Source: JAPUEK01 sp963815355 (GTDB lineage Bacteria > Pseudomonadota > Alphaproteobacteria > Rhodobacterales > Rhodobacteraceae). Taken from it: 64,000 nt of DNA. A program made the position numbers and the translations under genes. The first letter of the stretch is position 1. Each line of letters starts with the position of its first letter. Shown one piece after another: positions 38,376 through 46,913 of the stretch. Where the stretch lies: the NCBI GenBank assembly GCA_963815355.1, contig CAWFGJ010000002.1, forward strand, positions 1 through 64,000, given 5' to 3'. The notes beneath the pieces were generated by a model, which had not been told where the DNA came from, ran no database searches, and saw only the letters and a list, made by a program, of their open reading frames with translations.

Positions 38376-40699
38376 ATGAAGCGACTGCTCAGCACGACCG
38401 CGGCCCTGTCTCTCGCCTTTGCCAATGTGCAGCCTTGGCCCCTGATGGCCCAAACCCTGACCGACGATGGCAGCGTCATCGCCTCGGACGGCACGGTGCT
38501 TTGCCAGCCAACGGCAGACATGGCCTGCAACCCGGATGATTTTACCGCCGCAGCCCAAGCGATTGACGAGGCACAGGCGCAAGCCGAAGCCGCCGCGCAA
38601 GCCGAGGCCGCCAAGCCGAAGCCGAAGCCGCTGCCCAAGGCGAGGCTGCTGCTCAGGCCGAAGCCGAGGCCGCCGCCCAAGCCGAAGCCGAAGCCGCCGC
38701 TCAGGCCGAAGCCGAAGCCGCCGCCCAAGCCGAAGCTGAAGCCGCTGCTCAAGCCGAAGCTGAAGCCGCCGCCCAAGCCCAAGCCGCTGCTCAAGCCGAA
38801 GCCGCTGCCCAGGCCGAAGCCGAGGCCGCCGCCCAAGCCGAAGCTGCCGCCGCTGAAGAGGCCGCACAGGTAGAAGCAGCCGCCGCTGCCGCCGCTGAAG
38901 AGGCCGCACAAGCAGAAGCCGCCGCCGCTGCTGAAGAAGCTGCTCAAGCCGAGGCCGCCGCTCAGGCCGAAGCTGACGCTGCCGCTCAGGCTGCTGCCGA
39001 GGCTGCAGCCCAAGCCGCTGATGAGGCAGCAAAGGCTGACGCTCAGGCCCAGATCGACGCCGATGCCGCAGCGCAGGCCGAAGCCGACGCCGCCGCGCAA
39101 GCCGCTGAAGAAGCCGTCACCGAAGAGCCGGCTGCTGACGAAGCCGTGACCGAAGAACCCGCCGCTGACGAAGCTATCACCGAAGAGCCGGCTGCTGACG
39201 AAGCCGTCACCGAAGAACCCGTCGCTGACGAAGCCACTACCGAAGAACCGGCTGTGGACGAAGCCGTGACCGAAGAACCAGCCGCGGACGAAGCCGTCGC
39301 CGAAGAACCCACCACCGACGAATCCGTCGCCGAAGAACCGGCCACTGACGAAGCCGTCACCGAAGAACCTGCCGAGGCTGCGACAATGACGGTTCCCGAT
39401 GCCGACGCGCCGGTCGCTGACGCCGCTGCGGGCATGAAGTTCGTCGAACCAGATCCAGAGCTTTTCGCCGAACCGGTTGACGCCCCGGTCGTACCCGAAG
39501 CGCAAATTGAGAAACTGTCGGAAATCCTCGCGGAACCGGAATCCATCGATGGTGCCGCTTTGGGTGCTGCCGCCTCGCTGATGTCCAAGAACCCCGACGC
39601 GCAGGCCAGCAGCGCCGGTGCCGACGACACCTCGCCCGCCATCGACCCGAAATCCGGCAAAGTGATCCGGTTCTCCGATCAAGCGCCGTCGGAAGGGGCC
39701 GAGGTTATCACCGAAACCCTTTCCGAAAAGTCGACGCGCAAATCCTCGGATGAGTTCTACACCGCCCCGGTCCAGTTGGCCGATGGCAAAAAGAACCGCC
39801 TTTCGGATCTTGAAAAGGTTGGCCTCTTTGCCCTCGGCGCGCTGGTTGTCGGGGCGATCATCAACGAAGGCCGCAAGGATGAGCGGCGCGTCGTCTCCAA
39901 CACCGGCGACCGTATCGTCGTGCTGAAGCCAGATGGCACCTATCAGGTCTACAAGGACGATGACGCGACCCTGCGTCAGGCCGGATCGACCGTGCGCACC
40001 GAAACCTTCAACGACGGTTCGACCCGCACCATCGTTGATCGCCCCGATGGCACCCAGATTGTGACGATCCGCGATGCGTCTGGCCGGGTGCTGCGCCGCG
40101 CTCAATATGACGATCTGGGCCGCGAACTGGTGCTGATCGACGATCTTGAACCCGAAGAAGTGGTCGTGGTCTCGCAACTGCCCAAGCCGCGCAAAGACCG
40201 CGTGACCATTTCAACCAGCGATGAGAACGCGGCTCTGAAGGCTGCCTTGGCGGCAAAAGAGGCGGCAAAGGCGGGGCGCACGTTCAGCCTGCGCCAAATC
40301 CGCGAAATCCCGCAGGTGCGTGCGCTTGCCGCAACGATCGACGTGGAAAGCATGACCTTTGACAGCGGCTCGGCCGCGATCAAAGCAGGTCAAGCCGAAA
40401 ACCTCGCCGATCTGGGCGGCCTGATGCAGGATCTTCTGGATGCCAACCCCGGTGAGATTTTCCTGATCGAAGGGCATACCGACGCCGTGGGCAAAGCCCC
40501 GTTGAACCTTGCCTTGTCGGATCGCCGGGCAGAATCTGTGGCGCTGGCATTGAGCGAGTACTTCGACATCCCGCCGGAAAACATGGTCATTCAAGGCTAT
40601 GGTGAAAGCGAGTTGCTGATTGATACCCAAGCCGACGAACGCCTTAACCGCCGGGTTGTGGTGCGGGTGATCACGCCGCTGATGACGACGTCGCGCTAA
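38376..40699 (+). CDS. Large repeat-rich OmpA-family protein, frameshifted in the repeat
   Basis: About 774 residues if one C is restored. A signal peptide (MKRLLSTTAALSLAFANVQ) and a short head (DDGSVIASDGTVLCQPTADM) are followed by Ala/Glu/Gln repeats, a TEEPAADEAV repeat block, a hydrophobic segment (KVGLFALGALVVGAIINEG) and a C-terminal OmpA peptidoglycan-binding domain (LIEGHTDAVG, LALSDRRAESV). At 38611-38612 the frame jumps: as written it runs into a Lys/Pro frame that stops at 38873. A CC to CCC repair joins the parts. It probably tethers the envelope to peptidoglycan. Confidence 0.8.
38571..39118 (+). repeat. 24-bp tandem repeats encoding AEAEAAAQ
   Basis: Degenerate copies of an 8-residue unit (AEAEAAAQ and variants) in about 550 bases, predicted to form a long alpha-helical coiled coil. 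The low complexity leaves more than one frame open, which is why a frameshift here gives a long spurious Lys/Pro frame. Confidence 0.8.
39119..39358 (+). repeat. Eight 30-bp repeats encoding TEEPAADEAV
   Basis: Eight consecutive decapeptide copies (TEEPAADEAV, with variants such as AEEPTTDESV) and a partial ninth. They are strongly acidic and probably extended, spanning the periplasm between the coiled coil and the membrane segment. Confidence 0.9.
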
Positions 40700-40725
40700 A
40701 CCAAAGCGCGCAACCGCCAGACCAC

Positions 40726-40755
40726 CAAAGGCCCCGAAGAAGTTCGGGGCCTTTG
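40726..40755 (+). terminator. Terminator after the OmpA-family gene
   Basis: A 13-bp perfect stem: CAAAGGCCCCGAA (40726-40738) and TTCGGGGCCTTTG (40743-40755), loop GAAG. The A/T-rich ends give U's in the 3' arm. It lies 26 bases after the stop and separates the OmpA gene from xdhC. Confidence 0.75.
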
Positions 40756-40823
40756 TCATGGCACCTTTGGGTAATGGCAAATGGCGCGCGCCCGCCGCAT
40801 ACTGCTTGTATGGGGGCCGCAAC

Positions 40824-41804
40824 ATGACCGAGTTTCAGCACGACCAGATTCCAGAATGTGCTCTGCAATGGCATCGCACAGGGCGGGGGGCCGCTTTGGC
40901 CACGGTGGTAGAGACATGGGGCTCAGCGCCGCGCCAACCGGGCAGCCAAGTGGCCGTTTCCGGCGCGGGCGAGATCATGGGCTCTGTCTCGGGCGGTTGC
41001 GTCGAAGGGGCGGTCGTTGAAGAAGCGCTGGCAGCCCTGCAAGACGGCGCCCCCCGGCTTTTGACCTTTGGCGTGTCGGATGAGACGGCCTTTGCCGTGG
41101 GGCTGGCCTGCGGAGGCACGATCCGGGTGCTGGTAGAGCCTGTCGGGGCCGTGCTGCCTGAGCCGTTGCTTGCAGCGCTGGTCGCGGCGCGCAAAGACCG
41201 GCGTCCCGTGACCTATGCGGTGCATCTGGCCGACAGCACGCGGGGCCTGTTAGAGGCGGGGGCTGATCCCCTGTCCGACGCCCGCCTGCGCTCTGACCGC
41301 GCCGGGATGGAGGAAGACGGCCGCTTTCTGGCCCCGCATAACCCGCCGCTCCGGCTCTTCGTGGTTGGCGCGGTGCACATCGCGCAGCCCTTGATCGCAA
41401 TGGCACGGCTGGCGGGTTATGACCCGACCCTGATTGATCCGCGCAGCAGCTTTGGCTCGGCAGAGCGCTTTCCCGGCGAGGTCATTCTGGACGACTGGCC
41501 GGATGAGGCCTTGGCCCGCCTGGCCCCGGACAGCCGTAGCGCCATTGTCACCCTGACCCATGACCCGAAACTGGATGATCCCGCGATACGCTTTGCCCTG
41601 CGCAGCCCGGTGTTTTATCTGGGTTGTCTTGGTTCAAAGAAGACACATTCAAGACGGTTGGAACGGCTGCAGGAAGACGGGTTTACCGAGGCCGAAATCG
41701 CCCGCATCCACGCCCCCGTCGGGCTGGCTATCGGCGCCAAAACCCCGGCGGAAATCGCCGTCTCCATTCTGGCCCAGATCACCCAAACCCTGAGGCAGGC
41801 CTGA
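40824..41804 (+). CDS. XdhC/CoxI-family protein
   Basis: 326 residues. The N-terminal XdhC_CoxI domain (VVETWGSAPRQPGSQVAVS, SVSGGCVEGAVVEEA) and C-terminal Rossmann XdhC_C domain (LFVVGAVHIAQPLIAMA, DPRSSFGS) are both present. XdhC proteins bind and sulfurate the molybdenum cofactor before insertion into xanthine-dehydrogenase or CO-dehydrogenase-type enzymes. The start ATG 40824 gives the family N-terminus. The stop overlaps the next gene (TGATG). Confidence 0.9.
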   Translation: MTEFQHDQIPECALQWHRTGRGAALATVVETWGSAPRQPGSQVAVSGAGEIMGSVSGGCVEGAVVEEALAALQDGAPRLLTFGVSDETAFAVGLACGGTIRVLVEPVGAVLPEPLLAALVAARKDRRPVTYAVHLADSTRGLLEAGADPLSDARLRSDRAGMEEDGRFLAPHNPPLRLFVVGAVHIAQPLIAMARLAGYDPTLIDPRSSFGSAERFPGEVILDDWPDEALARLAPDSRSAIVTLTHDPKLDDPAIRFALRSPVFYLGCLGSKKTHSRRLERLQEDGFTEAEIARIHAPVGLAIGAKTPAEIAVSILAQITQTLRQA

Positions 41805-42841
41805 TGCGCTTTGGCTCGGTTCCGCTGGATGCGGCCGAAGGGGCAATCCTCGCCCATTCGGAAACCGTTCAAGGCGGCCGGCTTCGCAAGGGGCAAGTCC
41901 TTGGCCCGGCAGAGATTTCGGCACTTCAACTGGCTGGGCGCACTGAGGTGGTCGTTGCCCGCATGGACCCCGGTGATCTGGATGAAAACACGGCCGCGTT
42001 CCGGCTTGCCGCGGCTCTGGTCCCCGATCCGGCCAAGCAAGGCCTGCGGTTAAGCAAGGCCTTCACCGGGCGGGTCAACCTGAATGCGGCCGAAGTCGGT
42101 GTGATCGAGCTGGATGTTGAATGTATTCATGCCCTTAACAGGGTGGACCCCGCAATTACCTTTGCCACATTACCCCCTTTCGCACGGGTAGAGCCGGGGA
42201 TGCTGGCGGGCACGGTCAAGATCATCACCTACGCTGTCAGTGCCGCCGCCGTTGAAGAGGCCTGTGCGCTTGGCCTTGCTGCCCTGCGTTTGCGGCCGGT
42301 TGTGTTGCAAACTGCGGGTCTGGTCTTGACGGAGGTCCCCGGCCAAGACCCAAAGCTGACCGAAAAGGGCCGCAAGGTCATCGCCGCACGTCTGGCAGCA
42401 CTGGGCATTGAGTTGGCAGGCGTGGCGGTCGTGGATCACGCGCCCGATGCCATCGCCGCCGCGCTTCCGACTTTGCCGGGACAGATGGCTTTGATTCTTA
42501 CCGGTTCGGCGACATCCGACCTGTTCGACACCGCGCCCGAAGGGCTCCGCGCTGCGGGTGGGCTTGTGATCCGGTTCGGGATGCCAGTGGATCCGGGTAA
42601 CCTTTTGTTCTTGGGTGATTTGTTTGGAAAGCCGGTGATTGGCTTGCCGGGTTGCGCGCGCTCGCCCGCGCTGAATGGTGCGGATTGGGTCTTGGAGCGG
42701 ATCGCCTGCGGGATTCGCGTTACCGGCCTGGATATTGCGGCGATGGGGGTCGGCGGCTTGCTGAAGGAAATCCCGATCCGCCCGCAATTGCGCGAACCGG
42801 GGCCGGTGCATAAGCCCGGTGATCAAAAAAGCGCGTTCTGA
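41804..42841 (+). CDS. Molybdopterin-binding (MoeA/MogA-like) protein
   Basis: 345 residues starting MRFGSVPLDAAEGAILAHSE, a typical beginning for the molybdopterin-binding half of MobA/MoeA-like fusion proteins near XdhC genes. It ends with a MoCF-like domain (LILTGSATSDLFDTAPEGLR, VIGLPGCARSPALNGADWVL). It probably hands Mo-cofactor to XdhC. No NTP-transferase domain is attached. Coupled to xdhC by TGATG. Confidence 0.82.
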   Translation: MRFGSVPLDAAEGAILAHSETVQGGRLRKGQVLGPAEISALQLAGRTEVVVARMDPGDLDENTAAFRLAAALVPDPAKQGLRLSKAFTGRVNLNAAEVGVIELDVECIHALNRVDPAITFATLPPFARVEPGMLAGTVKIITYAVSAAAVEEACALGLAALRLRPVVLQTAGLVLTEVPGQDPKLTEKGRKVIAARLAALGIELAGVAVVDHAPDAIAAALPTLPGQMALILTGSATSDLFDTAPEGLRAAGGLVIRFGMPVDPGNLLFLGDLFGKPVIGLPGCARSPALNGADWVLERIACGIRVTGLDIAAMGVGGLLKEIPIRPQLREPGPVHKPGDQKSAF

Positions 42842-43022
42842 ACCCTCGCCAGACAATAGACTCGGCTTGCGAGGCCCCGGGATGAGAGGGGCGACACCTG
42901 CGTTCAGGGAATGTGGGTTTGGCGGCTAATCTCCAGACAGGTCCCGCCGCCCGCCAACTTTGGGTTCACTCTGAACCGTCGCTGCCTTGTCGCCCTTGCG
43001 GGGGACCACGAAGCACGAATGC

Positions 43023-43047
43023 AAATGGGGGCCAAGGGCCCCCATTT
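43023..43047. terminator. Bidirectional terminator between the MoeA-like gene and infC
   Basis: AAATGGGGGCC (43023-43033) pairs with GGCCCCCATTT (43037-43047), 3-base loop. A/T-rich ends in both directions suit the two convergent genes. The rest of the 230-base gap shows no gene. Confidence 0.65.
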
Positions 43048-43071
43048 CGGACACAACGAAAGGCGGCGACC

Positions 43072-43611
43072 TTATCTTGGGCCGACCATCATGACCATTT
43101 GACGACCTTCAAGCCGCGGCATGGATTCGATCTTGCCCGCTTCGGCAACATCAGCGGCAACACGGTTCAGCAATTCCAATCCAAGATCCTGGTGAGCCAT
43201 CTCGCGACCGCGGAAGCGCAAAGTGACTTTCACCTTGTCGCCCTCATCAAGGAACTTGAGCACAGAGCGCATCTTCACTTCGTAGTCATGGATATCCGTT
43301 CCGGGGCGGAACTTGATTTCCTTAATTTCGATGATCTTTTGCTTTTTGCGCGCTTCGGCTTCGCGCTTTTGGGTCTCATACTTGAACTTACCAAAGTCCA
43401 TGATCTTACAGACCGGCGGTTCGGCGTTCGGAGAGATTTCGACCAGATCGAGCCCGGCTTCTTCTGCCATCTGCATGGCGCGAGCGGGGGTGACGACGCC
43501 AACGTTTTCGCCATCCGCCCCGATCAGGCGGATTTCGGGGGAACGGATGCGATCATTGATGCGCGGTCCGGTATCGCGTTGCGGCGGGGCGTTATGTGGG
43601 CGGCGGGCCAG
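43072..43611 (-). CDS. infC: Translation initiation factor IF-3, non-AUG start
   Basis: About 179 residues. IF-3 N-domain (PRINDRIRSPEIRLIGADGE) and C-domain (RPGTDIHDYEVKMRSVLKFL) are complete. In this frame a TGA sits just upstream and there is no ATG, GTG or TTG until codon 46 (ATG 43476). Translation must therefore start at a rare codon: CTG 43611 lies eight bases after AAGGA and would begin ARRPHNAPPQRD; ATC 43617 is the alternative. Rare start codons let IF-3 repress its own mRNA, as with AUU in E. coli. Confidence 0.9.
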   Translation of the reverse strand: MARRPHNAPPQRDTGPRINDRIRSPEIRLIGADGENVGVVTPARAMQMAEEAGLDLVEISPNAEPPVCKIMDFGKFKYETQKREAEARKKQKIIEIKEIKFRPGTDIHDYEVKMRSVLKFLDEGDKVKVTLRFRGREMAHQDLGLELLNRVAADVAEAGKIESMPRLEGRQMVMMVGPR

Positions 43612-43837
43612 GGTGATCGTCCTTCATGTGGTTGTCTTGCGGAGCGCAATCTATGCCGCACGGGCGCAGTCTTCAATGGGGATCGGTCCAGATTCGGGTA
43701 ATCAGGTCGGCTAATCGGCCAGATTGACGCTTGTTAGGCGCGCATTCCTTCCGCCGCACCGCGGCGCGGGCTTTCCAAGCGCCAATGATTCTGTCATATC
43801 CCGCGCATCCGAAGTTTCGGTCATGGGAGTAAATGAC

Positions 43838-44314
43838 ATGAACAAGAATGTGCTGATCGGCGCCGTTGTGGTTCTTCTGGCGGCTGGTGGTTACTACCAG
43901 TTCAGCTACAAGCCTGCTCAGGAAGCCGCAATGAAGGCAGCTGACGATGCAGCTGCCGCTGCCAAAGCAGCAGAGGCTGAAGCCGCCGCAGCAGCGCAAA
44001 AAGCGGCTGACGACGCTGCGGCCGCTGCCAAAGCTGCGGAAGAGGCTGCTGCTTCCGCAGCTGCTGCAACCACCGAAGCTGCAACCGATGCCGCTGCTGC
44101 AACTACCGAAGCTGCGACCGACGCAATGGCTGACGCCGCTGCCGTTCTGGACCCGGCTGCATTTGACGCAACCAAAGTGACCGCGTTGATCGACGCTTCG
44201 GCGCTGGACGACGCAACCAAAACCACGCTGAAAGCATCCGTCGCGGCGGCTGCTTCGAACCCCGCTTTGGTTCAGGGCGCTTTGGACGCTGTGAAAGCTG
44301 CTTTGGGCATGTAA
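43838..44314 (+). CDS. Membrane-anchored Ala-rich coiled-coil protein
   Basis: 158 residues from ATG 43838, eight bases after GGGAG. One N-terminal membrane segment (NVLIGAVVVLLAAGGYY) is followed by an Ala/Glu/Lys repeat (AADDAAAAAKAAEAEAAAAA, TTEAATDAAAA) and a small C-terminal helical domain (FDATKVTALIDASALDDATK). The composition is like Lpp-type or periplasmic spacer proteins. Function unknown. Its own terminator follows. Confidence 0.75.
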   Translation: MNKNVLIGAVVVLLAAGGYYQFSYKPAQEAAMKAADDAAAAAKAAEAEAAAAAQKAADDAAAAAKAAEEAAASAAAATTEAATDAAAATTEAATDAMADAAAVLDPAAFDATKVTALIDASALDDATKTTLKASVAAAASNPALVQGALDAVKAALGM

Positions 44315-44337
44315 TCCGCCCCAATGCGAATAAAGAG

Positions 44338-44369
44338 GCCGCGGAAGCTTTTGCTTACCGCGGCTTTTT
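44338..44369 (+). terminator. Rho-independent terminator
   Basis: GCCGCGG (44338-44344) pairs with CCGCGGC (44358-44364), with AGC/GCT continuing inside the loop, followed by TTTTT. It ends the Ala-rich protein gene. Confidence 0.85.
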
Positions 44370-44389
44370 CTTGTCCGGCGGACGCGCGA

Positions 44390-44701
44390 TCAATCGTGCA
44401 GTATCAAAGTGCGGTTCTTGCACAGATCTGTGCGGCCCCAGACCTCTTCCCCGTCTGCGAACCGTGCGCCTACATCGACCTTCATGCAGCGGATGAGTGC
44501 TGTCACAATCGTAACGGTCTCGCCCGGCCCAAAGGCTTCAGCGGTGCCGACGTTGTCATCGACAAACTCGCCTGCCTCATTAACGGGGAAAATCCCCATG
44601 ATCTCGGCCGACTGGCTAGCTTTATTCTGGAATTCTATCACTATCTGCTCATCGGCAAGAGCCGGGGTGGTCAGGAGCAACAGGGCTAAAACGCGTTTCA
44701 T
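44390..44701 (-). CDS. Small exported protein, unknown function
   Basis: 103 residues. A signal peptide MKRVLALLLLTTPALA-DE is followed by a beta-rich domain of about 85 residues with two cysteines (IRCMKVDVG, TDLCKNRT). I do not recognise the family. It is probably periplasmic. A perfect 17-base palindrome lies 62 bases upstream of the ATG and may be its operator. Confidence 0.7.
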   Translation of the reverse strand: MKRVLALLLLTTPALADEQIVIEFQNKASQSAEIMGIFPVNEAGEFVDDNVGTAEAFGPGETVTIVTALIRCMKVDVGARFADGEEVWGRTDLCKNRTLILHD

Positions 44702-44762
44702 GCCAGTTCCTTTGGCGACTTAGATTTCCAAGAAACATGTTTGAATTTGGTCGCTGGATCAA

Positions 44763-44779
44763 ATGACAACGGTTGTCAT
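44763..44779. promoter_or_regulatory. Palindrome upstream of the small exported gene
   Basis: ATGACAAC-G-GTTGTCAT is a perfect 8-bp inverted repeat with a one-base centre, upstream of the gene ending at 44390 and before the fpr terminator. The size suits a dimeric repressor site. Binding is inference. Confidence 0.45.
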
Positions 44780-44794
44780 CGACGGTCTAAATGC

Positions 44795-44823
44795 AAAAAG
44801 CCGCAGAGATTTTCTGCGGCTTT
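44795..44823 (-). terminator. Rho-independent terminator of fpr
   Basis: On the minus strand AAAGCCGCAGA pairs with TCTGCGGCTTT (44813-44823 and 44797-44807), ending in TTTTTG, 21 bases after the fpr stop. Confidence 0.85.
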
Positions 44824-44844
44824 CAACTTAAAATGCGGAGGGGG

Positions 44845-45666
44845 TCAGATACCGTCGCCGACAAAGGCCTTTTCGACGACGTATTCCTGAGGCTCTGAAT
44901 TGGCTCCTTCGCGCAAGCCGAACTTTTCGAGCACCGCTTTTACATCATGGTTGAACGCCAAGCTGCCGCAAACCATCGCGCGATCATGCTCTGCTGACAT
45001 CGGCGGCAAGCCCAGATCGGTAAACACTTTGCCAGACAGCAAGTTGTCGGTGATCCGCCCCATATGGGCAGAGGCTTCGCGTGTGGTTGTCGGATAGTAG
45101 AGCAGTTTATCCGCAACCATCTCGCCGATCAAAGGATCGTCCTTCAGGCTTTCCACAAGCTGGCGGCCATATTCCAACTCACCCAACTCGCGGCAGGTGT
45201 GCATCATGATGACCTGATCGTATTTCTCATAAGTCTCTGGGTCGCGCATCAGGCTGGCGAATGGGGCAAGGCCCGTGCCCGTCGCCAAGAACCAGACGCG
45301 GTTGCCCGGCAAAAGCGCATCATGCACCAGCGTGCCAACGGGCTTCGGTCGCAGGATGATCTCATCGCCGACCTTGATATGCTGCAAACGGCTGGTCAGG
45401 GGGCCATCGGGAACCTTGATGGAGTAGAATTCCAGCTCATCATCCCAAGAGGGGGAGGCAATGGAATAAGCGCGCAGCAAGGGTTTCCCCGTGTCGCCGA
45501 GCAAGCCGATCATCACAAACTCTCCGGACCGGAAGCGCAGGGACTTGGGCCGGGTCACCCGGAAAGAGAAAAGCCGGTCCGTCCAGTGTTTGACAGAGGT
45601 GACGATCTGCGCGTCTGGCAGGTGCGGTTTGGCGGCGATTTCGGTCATGGCGACAACTTCAGTCAT
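44845..45666 (-). CDS. fpr: Ferredoxin--NADP+ reductase
   Basis: 273 residues from ATG 45664-45666. FAD-binding RAYSIASPSWDD, NADP-binding FLATGTGLAPFASLM and MVCGSLAFN match the bacterial Fpr family, ending in the conserved tail EYVVEKAFVGDGI. It supplies reduced ferredoxin or flavodoxin, here most likely for the sulfite reductase of the same operon (cobA-DUF2849-cysI-cysH-DUF934-fpr). The operon ends with the terminator just downstream. Confidence 0.93.
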   Translation of the reverse strand: MTEVVAMTEIAAKPHLPDAQIVTSVKHWTDRLFSFRVTRPKSLRFRSGEFVMIGLLGDTGKPLLRAYSIASPSWDDELEFYSIKVPDGPLTSRLQHIKVGDEIILRPKPVGTLVHDALLPGNRVWFLATGTGLAPFASLMRDPETYEKYDQVIMMHTCRELGELEYGRQLVESLKDDPLIGEMVADKLLYYPTTTREASAHMGRITDNLLSGKVFTDLGLPPMSAEHDRAMVCGSLAFNHDVKAVLEKFGLREGANSEPQEYVVEKAFVGDGI

Positions 45667-45761
45667 TTCAGTCAAGTTCCGAGATAGGCCTTTCCCCGGC
45701 TTGGGGGAACCCTCAATGCTTAGGGACGGACAATTGAACGCAGGGCAGGGTGGTCGGGCGA

Positions 45762-46166
45762 TCAGGCGCGCAGACGTGCCTGATAATCATGGGATTGCCA
45801 ATCGGCGCGGAATGTCCACTGCTCGGCTGGTTGACGCGCGGCGAGGTCATCAGGGATTTCTACCGAGTCAAAGCCGACACGCCTCACCATCGCATATTGA
45901 TCGGCAATCACGGGGCCCAAGGCGCGCAGTTCGCCTGTATACCCAAGCATCCGCAAGCGGCGCGCGATGGTGAAGGCACGCCCATCATTGAAGGCGGGAA
46001 AGCTGACGCGGATCAGTGTCAAAGCTGCCAGGTATGGCGACAGGGCCTCGGGGTCATCCGACTGTGCCAGATCGACGACCCCTTGATGTGTAGCAATTTC
46101 TGCCAGCGTCACAGCCTCGACTGGTGCCGCGACGGAAAATCCTTGATCGGTGACAAGTACGGTCAT
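45762..46166 (-). CDS. DUF934 protein of the sulfite-reduction operon (CysX-like)
   Basis: 134 residues from ATG 46164-46166: MTVLVTDQGF, SVSFPAFNDGRAFTIARRLR and LRALGPVIADQYAMVRRVGF are DUF934 hallmarks. AAGGAG lies nine bases before the ATG, so it is probably an independent cistron. As written, however, cysH reads straight into it in frame. DUF934 genes regularly sit with cysI and cysH; the role may be in sulfite reductase assembly or electron transfer. Confidence 0.8.
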   Translation of the reverse strand: MTVLVTDQGFSVAAPVEAVTLAEIATHQGVVDLAQSDDPEALSPYLAALTLIRVSFPAFNDGRAFTIARRLRMLGYTGELRALGPVIADQYAMVRRVGFDSVEIPDDLAARQPAEQWTFRADWQSHDYQARLRA

Positions 46167-46913
46167 GCCGCAGAACTCCTTTGGTGCTCTGACGGCACGT
46201 CCATTGATGAAATGGATGCCGCATTCTGTCTTTTCGCTGCCACGCCAACGGCCTGCGCGTGGGTCTTCACCTTCGGCTACAGGGCTTGTGCAGGGGGCAC
46301 AGCCAATGGATGGATATCCCTTTGCGACCAACGGGTGCCGAGGCAACCGGTTTTCGACCATGTATTCTTCAAGGTCTTCGCGCCCCCAATGTGCCAACGG
46401 ATTGACCTTGATCCGCGCTTCGGCTTCGGCTTCAAAGAACTCGACCGTTTGTCGGGTGGAGCCCTGGTAGCGTTTGCGGCCGGTGATCCAGCCGTCAAAC
46501 TCTTTCAGCGCGCGCTCCAAGGGTTCAACCTTGCGGACAGCGCAGCAGGAATCTGTGCTGAACTGGTGCAGCGTATTGTCGGGATCTTCGAACGCCACCC
46601 GAGGCTGCGTGGCGCGGATGGTGCGCACGTCGCACAGATGCAGCTTTTCGGCCAGTTCCCGTTGGTAATCCAGCGTTTCCTGAAACAACATCCGCGTATC
46701 CACAAAAAGCACGGGCGTCTCGGGCGCGATGACACTGACCAGATGGAGCAGAACCACCGATTCCGCACCGAAGGACGACACAAGCGCCACACGACCCACA
46801 TCGATGTCTTTCAGCGCATGCTCCAGCACCGCTGTGGCACCGTGATGGCGGTAGCGCGTGTTAAGGGCGGTCACCCGATCGGCGACAGTGCCTTCGGGAA
46901 GGTCACGCGGCAT
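45762..46913 (-). CDS. cysH: APS/PAPS reductase, apparently fused in frame to DUF934
   Basis: The start ATG 46911-46913 overlaps cysI by 11 bases. The CysH part (about 250 residues) reduces adenylyl sulfate to sulfite with thioredoxin: PP-loop LVSSFGAESVVLLH, paired cysteines DSCCAVRKVEPL and CAPCT (a [4Fe-4S] cluster, so APS rather than PAPS is likely), and catalytic ECGIHF. No stop separates it from DUF934. Removing one T at 46174-46175 would end CysH as APKESAA with an ATGA overlap, so a one-base error is likely. Confidence 0.9.
   Translation of the reverse strand: MPRDLPEGTVADRVTALNTRYRHHGATAVLEHALKDIDVGRVALVSSFGAESVVLLHLVSVIAPETPVLFVDTRMLFQETLDYQRELAEKLHLCDVRTIRATQPRVAFEDPDNTLHQFSTDSCCAVRKVEPLERALKEFDGWITGRKRYQGSTRQTVEFFEAEAEARIKVNPLAHWGREDLEEYMVENRLPRHPLVAKGYPSIGCAPCTSPVAEGEDPRAGRWRGSEKTECGIHFINGRAVRAPKEFCGMTVLVTDQGFSVAAPVEAVTLAEIATHQGVVDLAQSDDPEALSPYLAALTLIRVSFPAFNDGRAFTIARRLRMLGYTGELRALGPVIADQYAMVRRVGFDSVEIPDDLAARQPAEQWTFRADWQSHDYQARLRA

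Noticed and set aside
38614..38873. Lys/Pro-rich C-terminus of a separate 165-residue protein
   Set aside because: It is the wrong frame of the AEAEAAAQ repeat; the other frame connects to the OmpA domain.
42911..43102. Short plus-strand frame between the MoeA-like gene and infC
   Set aside because: It runs through the terminator hairpin and into antisense infC; no ribosome site.
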